Below, one piece after another: positions 1-7,762 of a DNA stretch of 64,000 nt. Within the stretch, counting starts at the first letter, position 1. Each line of letters opens with the position of its first letter. The notes beneath the pieces are model-generated. The model had not been told where the DNA came from, ran no database searches, and was given only the letters and a program-made list of their open reading frames with translations. Origin of the DNA: Nannocystis bainbridge (GTDB taxonomy: Bacteria > Myxococcota_A > Polyangia > Nannocystales > Nannocystaceae); the NCBI RefSeq assembly GCF_028368995.1, contig NZ_JAQNDL010000001.1, forward strand, positions 186,001 to 250,000, read 5' to 3'. The position numbers were made by a program, and so were the translations under genes.

Positions 1-225
1 GCCCGCGAGGGCCTGATCCTCGACTTCCTGCGCGCCCGACCCGGCGTCGGCGTCACCCGCGAAGAGCTGCTCACCCAGGTGTGGGGCTACCACGACGGCA
101 CAGTGCGCACCCGCACCGTCGACGTCCACATCCTCCAGCTGCGCGGCAAGCTGCGCCAGATCGCCGGCGGCGACGACTGGATCGGCACCGTCCGCGGCCG
201 CGGCTACCGCTGGGACGCGCGATGA
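1..225 (+). CDS. Response regulator, C-terminal winged-helix output domain (5' end outside window)
   Basis: The last 74 codons of an OmpR/PhoB-type transcription factor are open from base 1. The visible part is the DNA-binding domain: a helix (TREELLTQVWGY), the recognition helix (RTVDVHILQLRGKL) and the C-terminal wing (IGTVRGRGYRW), the most conserved part of this family. The receiver domain lies upstream of the window. The stop codon overlaps the start of the histidine kinase gene (ATGA at 222-225), so the two are translationally coupled and are almost certainly cognate partners. The target genes cannot be read from the sequence. Confidence 0.93.
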   Translation, partial: AREGLILDFLRARPGVGVTREELLTQVWGYHDGTVRTRTVDVHILQLRGKLRQIAGGDDWIGTVRGRGYRWDAR

Positions 226-2123
226 GCCCCGCCCGCCGCCGCATGCTCGCGCTCGGCCTCGGCGTCGCCGCGCCGACCCTCGCCCTCGCCCTCGGCTGGC
301 TGTTCGCCGGCCTGCGCGAGCGGGCCATGCTCGCCGAGCAGCGCGCGGACGAGCTGGTCCAGGCCGCCGAGCTGTTGCGGGCCGCCGCGCGCGAGAGCCT
401 CGAGGAGCTGCGCCGCCGCGAGGACGCGCGCCCGTTCGAGCACTACGGCCGGTTCTACCGCCCGCCCGAGGTGCTCGCGCTCGGCGAGGCCGTCGCCCTC
501 TCGCCGCTCGCCGGCCAGCCCGACGACCCGCGGATCTCCGCCTACTTCCAGCTCGATCCCGACGGCCGCGTGCGCACCCCCTACGCGCTCGAGCCGGGCG
601 GCTCGCCGCGCGCCGTCGAGGTCGAGGCGATCGTCGCCGCCGCCTCGTTCGCCCCTCTGCGCGCCCTCAGCTTCGGCAAGGCCGACGCCGGCGATCAGTC
701 GCTCACCTACGCCCTCAACGACCTCGGCAACGCCGCCTACCGCGACCTCGCCGACGCCCGTCGCGGCGACGCTCTGGCCGCCGAGCGGGCCCAAAAGGTC
801 CGCCTGCCGCAGACCAGCCGCAACCTCGTCACCTGGGACACCATCCAGAGCCAGCAGGCCGCCAACGCCTCGCCGCCGCAGCAGGCCAGCGCCGAGCCGG
901 TGTTCGACGCGCTCCTGCAGCAGCGCGCGCCCAACAGCGACGGAAATATCCCTTCGGACAGGTCCTCGGGGACATTGCCCAAAAAACATGTCCAGGAGGA
1001 CATTCCCCAAGAGGCAGGTCCGAGCCTCGACTACTCGCCGATGGCCTGGCTGCGGCTCGGCGACAGCGTGGTCCTGCAGCGCGTCGTCAGCCACGCCGGC
1101 GCCGGCTCGGTCCAGGGCGCGGTGCTCGACCGCGAAGTCCTGGCCGGCCCCTGGCTCACCGCGCTGGTCGCCCGCCACGCCCTGCCCGAGGCCACTCCGA
1201 CCCTCGCCGCCACCTCCGCCACCGCCGCCTGCGCCCTCGCGCGGCCGGTCCACGACGAGGTCCTGCCCGACCTCTCCTTCTGCTTCCCCGCCCCCGCGCT
1301 CCCCCCCGGCGGCTCGCTCGCGCTGCAGCTCGGCGTCCTGCTCGGCCTCGGCAGCGTCGTCGCGGCGGCGATCGCCGCCATCGCCCGCGCCGCCCGGCGC
1401 TCGGACGAGCTGTCGGCGCAGAAGACCGCCTTCGTGTCGGCCGTCTCGCACGAGCTGCGGACCCCGCTGACCACCCTGCGCATGCACGCCGAGATGCTGC
1501 AGGAGGGCCTCGTCGCGCCCGAGCGGCTGCCCGTCTTCTACGACGACCTCGCCCACGAGAGCGTGCGACTGAGCCGCCTGGTCGAGAACGTGCTCGCCGT
1601 CGCCCAGCTCGAGGAGGGCCGGCGCGTCCTGCAGCTGCGGCCGGGCGATCTCGCCGCGCAGATCCGCGACATCGTCGACGACCAGGCGCGCCACGTCGAG
1701 CGGCGCGGCTTCCCCCCGGTCGAGCTCGCTCTCCCCGACGAGCCCGTGCCCGTGCAAAACGACCCGCAAGCCGTCGAGCAGATCCTCGTCAACCTCCTCG
1801 ACAACGCCCTCAAGTACGCCGCCGACGCGCGCGCGGCCGGCCTGCGCGTGGCCCTCGCGGTCGAGGGCGAAGCGGCCGTCCTGCGCGTCCAGGACCGCGG
1901 CCCCGGCATCCCCGAGGCCGACCGCGACCGCGTGTTCGACCGCTTCTTCCGCGTCGCCCGCGAGCGCGACGCCCACACCCCGGGCACCGGCCTCGGCCTC
2001 GCCCTCGTGCGCGAGCTGGCCCGTGGGCACGGCGGCGAGGCGGTGGCTCTTGCGCGCCCCGGCGGCGGCGCCGAGCTCCAGGTCCGCTTCCCGCTCGCCC
2101 CCGCCCCCGCCTCCGCGACCTGA
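222..2123 (+). CDS. Membrane sensor histidine kinase
   Basis: This 633-residue transmembrane kinase probably phosphorylates the response regulator encoded immediately upstream. An N-terminal membrane helix (about residues 8-28) is followed by a roughly 330-residue periplasmic sensor region and a second helix (about 365-388). The H-box SAVSHELRTPL has its phosphorylatable His at residue 410. The ATPase domain has an N-box (QILVNLLDNALKYA), G1 (DRGPGIPEADRDRVFDRFF) and G2 (GTGLGLALVREL). The start is the ATG overlapping the regulator stop; the frame is open further upstream but that overlaps the regulator. Residues 241-267 of the sensor region are encoded by a six-unit palindromic array (942-1021), which looks like an in-frame insertion in a poorly conserved loop. 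The ligand is unknown. Confidence 0.93.
   Translation: MSPARRRMLALGLGVAAPTLALALGWLFAGLRERAMLAEQRADELVQAAELLRAAARESLEELRRREDARPFEHYGRFYRPPEVLALGEAVALSPLAGQPDDPRISAYFQLDPDGRVRTPYALEPGGSPRAVEVEAIVAAASFAPLRALSFGKADAGDQSLTYALNDLGNAAYRDLADARRGDALAAERAQKVRLPQTSRNLVTWDTIQSQQAANASPPQQASAEPVFDALLQQRAPNSDGNIPSDRSSGTLPKKHVQEDIPQEAGPSLDYSPMAWLRLGDSVVLQRVVSHAGAGSVQGAVLDREVLAGPWLTALVARHALPEATPTLAATSATAACALARPVHDEVLPDLSFCFPAPALPPGGSLALQLGVLLGLGSVVAAAIAAIARAARRSDELSAQKTAFVSAVSHELRTPLTTLRMHAEMLQEGLVAPERLPVFYDDLAHESVRLSRLVENVLAVAQLEEGRRVLQLRPGDLAAQIRDIVDDQARHVERRGFPPVELALPDEPVPVQNDPQAVEQILVNLLDNALKYAADARAAGLRVALAVEGEAAVLRVQDRGPGIPEADRDRVFDRFFRVARERDAHTPGTGLGLALVRELARGHGGEAVALARPGGGAELQVRFPLAPAPASAT
942..1021. 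repeat. 14-bp-period palindromic array, six units, inside histidine kinase gene
   Basis: Ten-base units start at 942, 956, 970, 984, 998 and 1012, each separated by 4 bases. Units include GGAAATATCC, GGACAGGTCC, GGACATTGCC and AAACATGTCC. The array is translated as part of the sensor domain with no frame disruption. Confidence 0.85.
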
Positions 2124-2322
2124 TCGACGCGTCGTGACCTGCAGCGGCAGCGCGGCATCTCGCCACACCGCGGCCGCCCGGCGCCCGCGCGCAGCCGGCC
2201 GGCCTCCAGCGATCTCGCGGACTTGCGCCCGCTCCCCCGGTCCCGGGCGGAAGTATGCGTCTTGCTGAGGCCAGGACCCGGGGGCAGACTAAAGCTCGCT
2301 CGCCCCCATTGAGGAGCTCAGC

Positions 2323-3039
2323 ATGATTCGCCGCGCCGCCCCGCTCGCCGCCGCCCTCGTCGTCACGCTCGCCTGTCCCGAGGTGTTCGCCAGTCCTTGG
2401 GGACATGTCCCTGCGAACCTGTCCCTTCGTTCCAGCGTCCAGCAGCCCACCGAGACGACCGTCGTCGTCGAGACCGGCCCTGCCCCCGCCGCTCCGGCGC
2501 CCGTCGCCGCGCCCCAGCCCTACGCCGACCCGTCGGCCGCCGCCCCGCCGGTCGCCGAGGGCCCGCAGCCCTACGCCGACCCCGGCAGCACGCCCACGAT
2601 GGGCTACGCCCCGCCGCCGCCGACGCCCCGCAAGCGCCGCAAGGGCCTGATGATCGGCGGCTGGGTCATGTTCGGCTCGTCGTACCTGGCGACCGCCTTC
2701 GTCGCCGCCATCGTCCACGACACCTGCAACCTGACCCGCAACCCCAACTGCAAGAACGCCGCGGCCTTCACCCTGATCCCCGCGATCGGCCCGTTCCTGG
2801 CCATCCCGTACATCGAGACCGACGCGATCACGCCCAAGGTCCTGATGGCCTTCCCGGCGCTGATCCAGATCGCCGGCCTCACCATGGGCATCATCGGCAC
2901 CGTGCAGTTCGTCCGCGACGGCCGCGAGCCGCGCTACGTCGGCGTCGACGGCCTCAAGCTCGGCAACAAGCTGCGCCTCGGCGTCGCCCCCACCCGCTTC
3001 CTCGACGGCGGCACCCTCACCCTCGGCGCCCGCTTCTGA
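2323..3039 (+). CDS. Secreted/membrane protein with Pro-rich linker, paralogue of the next gene
   Basis: This 238-residue protein of unknown function starts at an ATG preceded by GAGGAG. It has an N-terminal signal sequence (about 1-25), a Pro/Ala-rich low-complexity stretch (about 45-100) with a repeated PQPYADP motif, a basic patch (TPRKRRKG) and three hydrophobic helices in the C-terminal half (near GLMIGGWVMFGSSYLA, FTLIPAIGPFLAIP and IQIAGLTMGIIGTV). The next gene has the same order of parts and similar motifs, so the two are probably a tandem duplication. The segment just after the signal peptide is encoded by a palindromic array (2387-2424). I do not recognise a named family. Confidence 0.85.
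   Translation: MIRRAAPLAAALVVTLACPEVFASPWGHVPANLSLRSSVQQPTETTVVVETGPAPAAPAPVAAPQPYADPSAAAPPVAEGPQPYADPGSTPTMGYAPPPPTPRKRRKGLMIGGWVMFGSSYLATAFVAAIVHDTCNLTRNPNCKNAAAFTLIPAIGPFLAIPYIETDAITPKVLMAFPALIQIAGLTMGIIGTVQFVRDGREPRYVGVDGLKLGNKLRLGVAPTRFLDGGTLTLGARF
2387..2424. repeat. Palindromic array, three units, inside the 2323-3039 gene
   Basis: There is a perfect consensus unit GGACATGTCC at 2401-2410, a unit GAACCTGTCC at 2415-2424 and a degenerate one at 2387-2396, in 14-base register. It encodes residues just downstream of the signal peptide. Confidence 0.8.
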
Positions 3040-3124
3040 TCGCCTCGCTCGCCTCGCGTCTCGACCACGCCTCGCGGCCCCACCCGTCACGCCTCCGGTC
3101 ACCTGAACTCAAGGACCTGTCCTC

Positions 3125-3874
3125 ATGTTCACGTCTCGTCTCGCCGCCCTCACCGCCGCCGTCAGCCTCGTCGGGATCCCGCTGGTCCCGAACACCGCCG
3201 TCGCCAGCCCTTACATCGTCCAGCTGCACGCCGACGGCGAAGTCCCGGCGGGTTACGCCCCCGCCGGCACGCACGAGGTGATCGTCGAGGCCGTCCCGGT
3301 GCCCGAGGCGCCGCCGGCCCCGCCCACCCCGGTGGTGGCCGAGGCGGTGATCGTCACCACCCCCGAGGTCCAGCCCTACGTCGATCCGACGCTGGTCGGC
3401 CCGACCACCACCACCGTGATCGTCGCTCCGCCGCCGGCCGCCCCGGTCGCGCCGCGCCGCCCGCCGCCGCCGCCCAAGCGCGGCCTCGGCCTGATGATCG
3501 CCGGCTTCTCGATGTTCGGCACCACCTACCTGCTCACCGCCTGGGCCGGCGCCATGAGCCACGACGGCCACGGCGGCTGCAACCGCACCAAGTACGAGTG
3601 CCGCGAGTCCGGCAAGGCGCTGATGGTCCCGTTCATCGGCCCGATGCTGGCCGCCCAGAACAGCGACAGCGCGCGCGAGACCTTCGGCCTGTTCCTCGTG
3701 TCCGGCATCCAGATCGCCACCTTCGCCATGGGCCTCGTCGGCGCCGTCCGCTACTCCCGCTTCAAGCGGTGGGAGCGCGGCCTCGCCGGCATCCCGCTCG
3801 GCAATTCGGGCCTCGCGGTCCAGCCGATGCCCCGCTTCGACGGCGGCGGCCTCGGCCTCAACTACCGCTTCTGA
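3125..3874 (+). CDS. Secreted/membrane protein with Pro-rich linker, second tandem paralogue
   Basis: This 249-residue protein has the same layout as the upstream gene: signal peptide ending near AVAS, a Pro/Val-rich linker (about 45-115, with VQPYVDP echoing the PQPYADP of the neighbour), a basic patch (PPKRG) and hydrophobic segments starting at GLMIAGFSMFGTTYLLTAWAG. Two Cys (GCNRTKYEC) match the CN...NC pair of the paralogue. It starts at the ATG directly after a repeat-like ACCTGTCC, 85 bp after the first paralogue, so the two are probably co-transcribed. It converges on the RsbR-like gene with a gap of only 20 bp. Function unknown. Confidence 0.85.
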   Translation: MFTSRLAALTAAVSLVGIPLVPNTAVASPYIVQLHADGEVPAGYAPAGTHEVIVEAVPVPEAPPAPPTPVVAEAVIVTTPEVQPYVDPTLVGPTTTTVIVAPPPAAPVAPRRPPPPPKRGLGLMIAGFSMFGTTYLLTAWAGAMSHDGHGGCNRTKYECRESGKALMVPFIGPMLAAQNSDSARETFGLFLVSGIQIATFAMGLVGAVRYSRFKRWERGLAGIPLGNSGLAVQPMPRFDGGGLGLNYRF

Positions 3875-3894
3875 GCGCGGACCCCCGCGCCCTC

Positions 3895-5049
3895 TCACCG
3901 GCCCGCGGCGCCCTCGCCCCGCGGGCCGGCGCGCGTCAGGCCCCTGGCCGCGCCGATGCAGTGCTTCAGCGCCTCGCGCAGCGTGGCGAACACGTGGATC
4001 CCGCGCATGTCGACGCCGAGAGTGACGATCGTCTGGGCGATGTTCGGGTTGATGCCGGTGATGACGCCCTCGGCGCCGAGCAGGCGGATCGCGCGGATCA
4101 TCCCGATCAAGTGGTTCGCCGTCGACGTGTCGACCACCTCGATCCCCGTCATGTCGAGGATCGCGTGCCGCGCCCGCATGCGGGCCACGTGCTGCAGCAA
4201 GCTGTCCATGATCTCCGCCGTGCGCACGCTGTCGACCAGGCCGATGATCGGCAGCGCCAGCACGCCCTCCCACACCTCGATGATCGGCGTCGACAGCTCG
4301 TGGATCACCCGCTGTTGCCGCTCGATCAGCTCGAGCTTCTCGAGCAGCTCCCGCTCGCGCGCGCGCGTGGCCGTGACCTCGAGCGAGATCGTCACCAGAC
4401 CCGCGTCGCTGCCCGGCAGCACCGGGATGTGCCAGTTCTCCCAGATCTTTCCGAACTCCTCGAGCGCCGTCATCGGCATGATCTCGCCGGCCAGGCCGCG
4501 GCGGATGAACTCCGCGGAGGCCGCGTTGCCGTACAGCGCGAACGCGTTCTGACCGACGAATTGATTGGGCGCGATGCCGACCGACTCGAGCCCCTTGCCC
4601 TCGACCAGCAGGTACGTCCCCTCGCGGTCGAACACGCTGACCACCGTCGGCAAGTGACTGAGGAACGCCCGCAGCGCCGCCTGCTCGATCTGCACCCGCT
4701 TCTCGGCCGCCACCGCCGCCGTCACCTCGCGCCCGTAGCAGACCACCCCGACGCGCGTGCCCGCCTCGTCGTGCACCGGCGCCGGCGACCACTCGAACAC
4801 CCGCCCGTCCGTCAGCGTCGTCCGCAGCGGCCCCGCGTAGCTGTCCTCCAGGACAGCTCGCCAATCACCGCCGCGCGTCGGCGCCAGCTCGGCGACGACG
4901 CGTCCGACCGCCTCGTCGCGCGCCACGCCCAGCAGCTGCTCGGCGCTCTCGTTCCACTCGTCGATCCGCAGCTCCAGATCGAAGCCGACCACCACGAAGG
5001 GGACGCGATGCCTCCCTGCCCGTCTTTCCATCGCCGTATTGGAGCACAC
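3895..5049 (-). CDS. RsbR-like PAS-PAS-STAS regulator
   Basis: This 384-residue cytoplasmic protein has two PAS-like sensor domains (about residues 15-125 and 130-240), a short helical linker (RERELLEKLELIERQQ) and a C-terminal STAS domain (about 255-370). The STAS part carries DMTGIEVVDTSTANHL, the signature of RsbR stressosome proteins; in Bacillus RsbR, threonines of this domain are phosphorylated by the RsbT kinase. No rsbS or rsbT lies nearby, so the partner is unknown. GTG at 5049 is used here; an ATG at 5031 is equally plausible. A perfect inverted repeat of the genome's palindromic family (4837-4860) is embedded in the first PAS region. Confidence 0.88.
   Translation of the reverse strand: MCSNTAMERRAGRHRVPFVVVGFDLELRIDEWNESAEQLLGVARDEAVGRVVAELAPTRGGDWRAVLEDSYAGPLRTTLTDGRVFEWSPAPVHDEAGTRVGVVCYGREVTAAVAAEKRVQIEQAALRAFLSHLPTVVSVFDREGTYLLVEGKGLESVGIAPNQFVGQNAFALYGNAASAEFIRRGLAGEIMPMTALEEFGKIWENWHIPVLPGSDAGLVTISLEVTATRARERELLEKLELIERQQRVIHELSTPIIEVWEGVLALPIIGLVDSVRTAEIMDSLLQHVARMRARHAILDMTGIEVVDTSTANHLIGMIRAIRLLGAEGVITGINPNIAQTIVTLGVDMRGIHVFATLREALKHCIGAARGLTRAGPRGEGAAGR
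4837..4860. repeat. Two-unit palindromic element inside RsbR-like gene
   Basis: Units GTAGCTGTCC and GGACAGCTCG are separated by TCCA. The inner eight bases (AGCTGTCC and GGACAGCT) are exact reverse complements, so the transcript can fold an 8-bp stem with a 4-base loop although the sequence departs from consensus. Confidence 0.7.
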
Positions 5050-5173
5050 CGGCGGCGGCGCTCGCCGCGGAAACCGGGCCGCGCGTCCGCCCCGGCCTCA
5101 CGCGGGGCGGGCCGTCCGTGCTGCCGCGGAGCACCGCGCGCCAGCCCGCCGCACTTCGCCCGACACGCGCGCC

Positions 5174-5239
5174 TGGAACAGGTTGCAGAACATGTTCTGC
5201 ATAACATGTCCTGGAGGACATGTCATGCAGGACATGTCC
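5174..5239. repeat. Palindromic array, five units, directly after an outer-membrane protein gene
   Basis: Units begin at 5174, 5188, 5202, 5216 and 5230 in exact 14-base register (TGGAACAGGT, GAACATGTTC, TAACATGTCC, GGACATGTCA, GGACATGTCC). The last unit abuts the stop codon of the minus-strand barrel gene (stop at 5240-5242), so the array forms the start of its 3' untranslated region. Confidence 0.9.
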
Positions 5240-6556
5240 TCAGAACGCGTGCTCGCTCTGCAGGTACAGCGCTCCGCCTTCCTTGCCGAAGCCGCCCTCG
5301 ACGCGGAACACCACGAAGCGGTCCCAGATCAGCAGCAGGCCCGGCCCGCCGGACACGTACCAGTGCTTGAGCATGTCGGCCATCGTCTGGGACACCAGGC
5401 CGGCCTCGGCGAACAGCTCGAGCCCGAGCCCGAGCGTGTGGCGGCGGATCTTCAGCTCGACCGGCGCGAACCGCAGCTCGAACCCCGCCGTCGCCTTGTG
5501 CTTGCCGATGAAGCGGCGGCGGCCGAACCCGCGGCCGACGTACGCCCCGCCGTAGGCCTCCATCGGGAACAGCCCGCCGAACTCGCCGAGCGTCATCAGC
5601 GGCGGCTCGCCCCACAGCGTGTCGAACGTGAGCCGGTGGGCCAGCACGATCTTCGACTGCCCGAGCGTCCAGTAGTGGCGCATCGACCCGTGGAAGCGGC
5701 CCCAGTTCGACGACGACCCGGTCCACTTGCCCGACGCGTCGAACGTCACGTCGATGAGGCTGCCCTCGGTCGGGCTCCAGTCGTTGTCGCGGCTGTCCCA
5801 CGTCACCCCGAGGCGGACGTAGCCGCGGCGCCACGTGCCCTCCGCGCTCGGCAGCTCCTCCAACAGGCGGGAGTTCGGCGCCCCCTTGATCACGTCGACG
5901 TAATAGAAGATCCCCGAGTAGTGGCGCAGCGTCCCGGGCGCCCGCCCTGGCCGCTCGAGGGTGTAGAGCGGGTGCTCGAACGTGAACCACCCGCCCCAGT
6001 TGTCCATCCGGATCAGGTTGTAGGGCGCCGTCAGCTCGCCGGACGACAGCGTCTGGTTGTTGTTGATGCCGTAGAACGTGAAGACCGGGTCGAGCGAGGC
6101 GAAGAAGCCGAAGTTGAAGATCTCGCGGCGCCCCAGCATGTCGCGCATGCGGGCGCTGAGGATGTGGTCCTGGACCAGCTTGGTCGACACGCGCGACCAC
6201 GCCAGCCCGTACACCCGGTTGAAGTTGTCGTTGGGTAGGCGATACGCGTAGTTGAGCGAGCCGCCCAGCGTGAGCCCCGTCGCCGGCTGCGAGCTGAGGT
6301 GCGGCAGCGGCAGCAGGCGGTGCCGGGTGTCGCGTTGCCGGCGCGTACGCTTGCGGAACCGCGAGCGCGCCGGCGGCGTGACGGGCACCGTCGCCTCCGG
6401 CAGCTCCGGCTTCGGCGGACCGTTGTCGACGCTCACGGCCAGGGGCGAGCCGGGCGGCAGCTTCGGCCCTTCGGGAACGCCCGGAGGGTTCGCCACAGTC
6501 ACCCCGGGGACGGGCGACGGCGCGAGCGCGAGCGCGATGACGCAGGCTGCGAACAA
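5240..6556 (-). CDS. Outer-membrane beta-barrel protein (D15/BamA-like surface antigen family)
   Basis: This protein of about 438 residues has a short N-terminal hydrophobic signal-like stretch, a Pro-rich spacer, and then a long run of alternating amphipathic strands typical of an Omp85-type 16-strand barrel. Visible hallmarks are VRLGVTWDSRDNDWSPTEGS (the xTxDxRDNxxxPxxG motif of D15 proteins), a GRGFGRRRF segment resembling the barrel's internal VRGF/Y loop, and a terminal Phe (SEHAF), the BAM recognition residue. No POTRA domains are visible, so it is a barrel-only relative and not BamA itself. The start is uncertain: TTG at 6556 gives the best signal peptide available in frame. It is divergent from the ATP-grasp gene. 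Confidence 0.82.
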   Translation of the reverse strand: MFAACVIALALAPSPVPGVTVANPPGVPEGPKLPPGSPLAVSVDNGPPKPELPEATVPVTPPARSRFRKRTRRQRDTRHRLLPLPHLSSQPATGLTLGGSLNYAYRLPNDNFNRVYGLAWSRVSTKLVQDHILSARMRDMLGRREIFNFGFFASLDPVFTFYGINNNQTLSSGELTAPYNLIRMDNWGGWFTFEHPLYTLERPGRAPGTLRHYSGIFYYVDVIKGAPNSRLLEELPSAEGTWRRGYVRLGVTWDSRDNDWSPTEGSLIDVTFDASGKWTGSSSNWGRFHGSMRHYWTLGQSKIVLAHRLTFDTLWGEPPLMTLGEFGGLFPMEAYGGAYVGRGFGRRRFIGKHKATAGFELRFAPVELKIRRHTLGLGLELFAEAGLVSQTMADMLKHWYVSGGPGLLLIWDRFVVFRVEGGFGKEGGALYLQSEHAF

Positions 6557-6656
6557 GGATTCGGAGTCCGCGGCAGTGTTGACCGCGCTCGCAGCCGATG
6601 CAAGGACTCGCTTGCTCGTCCCGCGCCGCGCGCGCTAACTTGCGCCTACAGCGAAG

Positions 6657-7616
6657 ATGCCCGCCCCGATCGCCATCTTCTACGAACACCCCGATTGGTT
6701 CCGCCCGCTGTTCGCCGAGCTCGAACGTCGGGGATTGCCCGTCGTCCGACTCGCCGCCGATCAGAGCCGCTTCGACCCGGCCGAGCGCGACCCGCCCTTC
6801 GGCCTCGTGTTCAACCGCGCAAGTCCCTCCGCCTATCTGCGCGGTCGCGGTCAGACCACGCATTACACCCTCGCAATTTTGCGGCACTGGGAGCGGCGCA
6901 AGATCCCCGTCGTCAACGGCAGCGCCGTCTACCGCTACGAGGTCTCCAAGGCCGACCAACTCGGCCTCCTCGACGACCTCGGCCTCGGCTACCCGCGGGC
7001 CCACGTCATCAACTACCCCGGCCAGGCCCTCGCCGCCGCCGCCGGTCTGCGCTGGCCGATCCTCGTCAAGGCCAACGTCGGCGGCAGCGGGGCTGGCATC
7101 CGCCGCTTCGACACCCCGGCCGAGCTGGCCGCCGCCGCCGATCGCGGCGAGCTCGACCTCGGCGTCGACCACACCGCGCTGGTGCAGGAGCTGTGTCCCT
7201 TGCGCGGCGGCAAGATCGTCCGGGTCGAGGTCGTCGGCCGCAAGTTCCTCTACGCCATCGAGGTGTTCCCCCCGCCCGCCTCGTTCAACCTGTGCCCGGC
7301 CGACGCCTGTCAGACCGCCGACGGCCGTGACCTCGAGCGCTCCGCCTGTGCCCTCGACGCCCCGAAGACCGGCATGCGCGTCCAGGGCTACAACCCCCCG
7401 CCCGAGGTCATCCGCGCCGTCGAGGCGATCGCCGAGGCCGCCGCGCTCGACGTCGGCGGCGTCGAGTACCTCGTCGACGACCGCGACGGCGAGATCTACT
7501 TCTACGACATCAACGCCCTCTCGAACTTCGTCGCCGACGCCCCGCGCGTCGTCGGCCTCGACGCCTTCGCCCGCTGCGTCGACTACCTGCAGGCCCGCTG
7601 GGAAGCCGGTATCTGA
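6657..7616 (+). CDS. ATP-grasp ligase (RimK-like)
   Basis: This 319-residue soluble enzyme has the three-part ATP-grasp fold: an N-terminal pre-ATP-grasp domain with an FYEHPDW start, a central domain with the ATP-binding lysine in WPILVKANVGGSGAGI, and a C-terminal metal-binding strand (IYFYDINALSNF, where Asp and Asn would hold Mg2+). Members of this family join a carboxylate to an amine or thiol using ATP (glutamylation, peptide tags, small ligations). Nothing nearby indicates the substrate. ATG at 6657 lies about 100 bp from the divergent barrel gene. The stop is followed at once by a palindromic array. Confidence 0.85.
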   Translation: MPAPIAIFYEHPDWFRPLFAELERRGLPVVRLAADQSRFDPAERDPPFGLVFNRASPSAYLRGRGQTTHYTLAILRHWERRKIPVVNGSAVYRYEVSKADQLGLLDDLGLGYPRAHVINYPGQALAAAAGLRWPILVKANVGGSGAGIRRFDTPAELAAAADRGELDLGVDHTALVQELCPLRGGKIVRVEVVGRKFLYAIEVFPPPASFNLCPADACQTADGRDLERSACALDAPKTGMRVQGYNPPPEVIRAVEAIAEAAALDVGGVEYLVDDRDGEIYFYDINALSNFVADAPRVVGLDAFARCVDYLQARWEAGI

Positions 7617-7622
7617 CCTTTC

Positions 7623-7687
7623 GACCATGTTCTCGGGGCCATGTCCTTCCATCCTGTCGAAACGACCATGTCCCGAGGGTCCTGCGA
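7623..7687. repeat. Palindromic array after ATP-grasp gene
   Basis: Units GACCATGTTC (7623), GGCCATGTCC (7637), ATCCTGTCGA (7651), GACCATGTCC (7664) and GGTCCTGCGA (7678) run at a 13-14 base period and begin 7 bases after the stop codon. Confidence 0.8.
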
Positions 7688-7762
7688 CCCTGCAGGAGCA
7701 GCCATGCCCCGCCCACTGCTCGCCGCTCCCGCGCCTGACCGCGCGACCGTATAGGACCCGCC

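Noticed and set aside
204..2168. Long antisense reading frame (654 codons) opposite the histidine kinase.
   Set aside because: Typical high-GC shadow: no family similarity, Arg/Gly/Ala-rich, and the opposite strand has clear kinase motifs. Similar long shadows at 27236-30013, 43287-45659 and 50251-53355 were rejected for the same reason.
5174..5239. GAACATGTTC looked like a LexA/SOS operator.
   Set aside because: The Gram-positive type box needs GAAC-N4-GTTC and the myxobacterial box is different; here the half-sites are only two bases apart and the unit belongs to the array.
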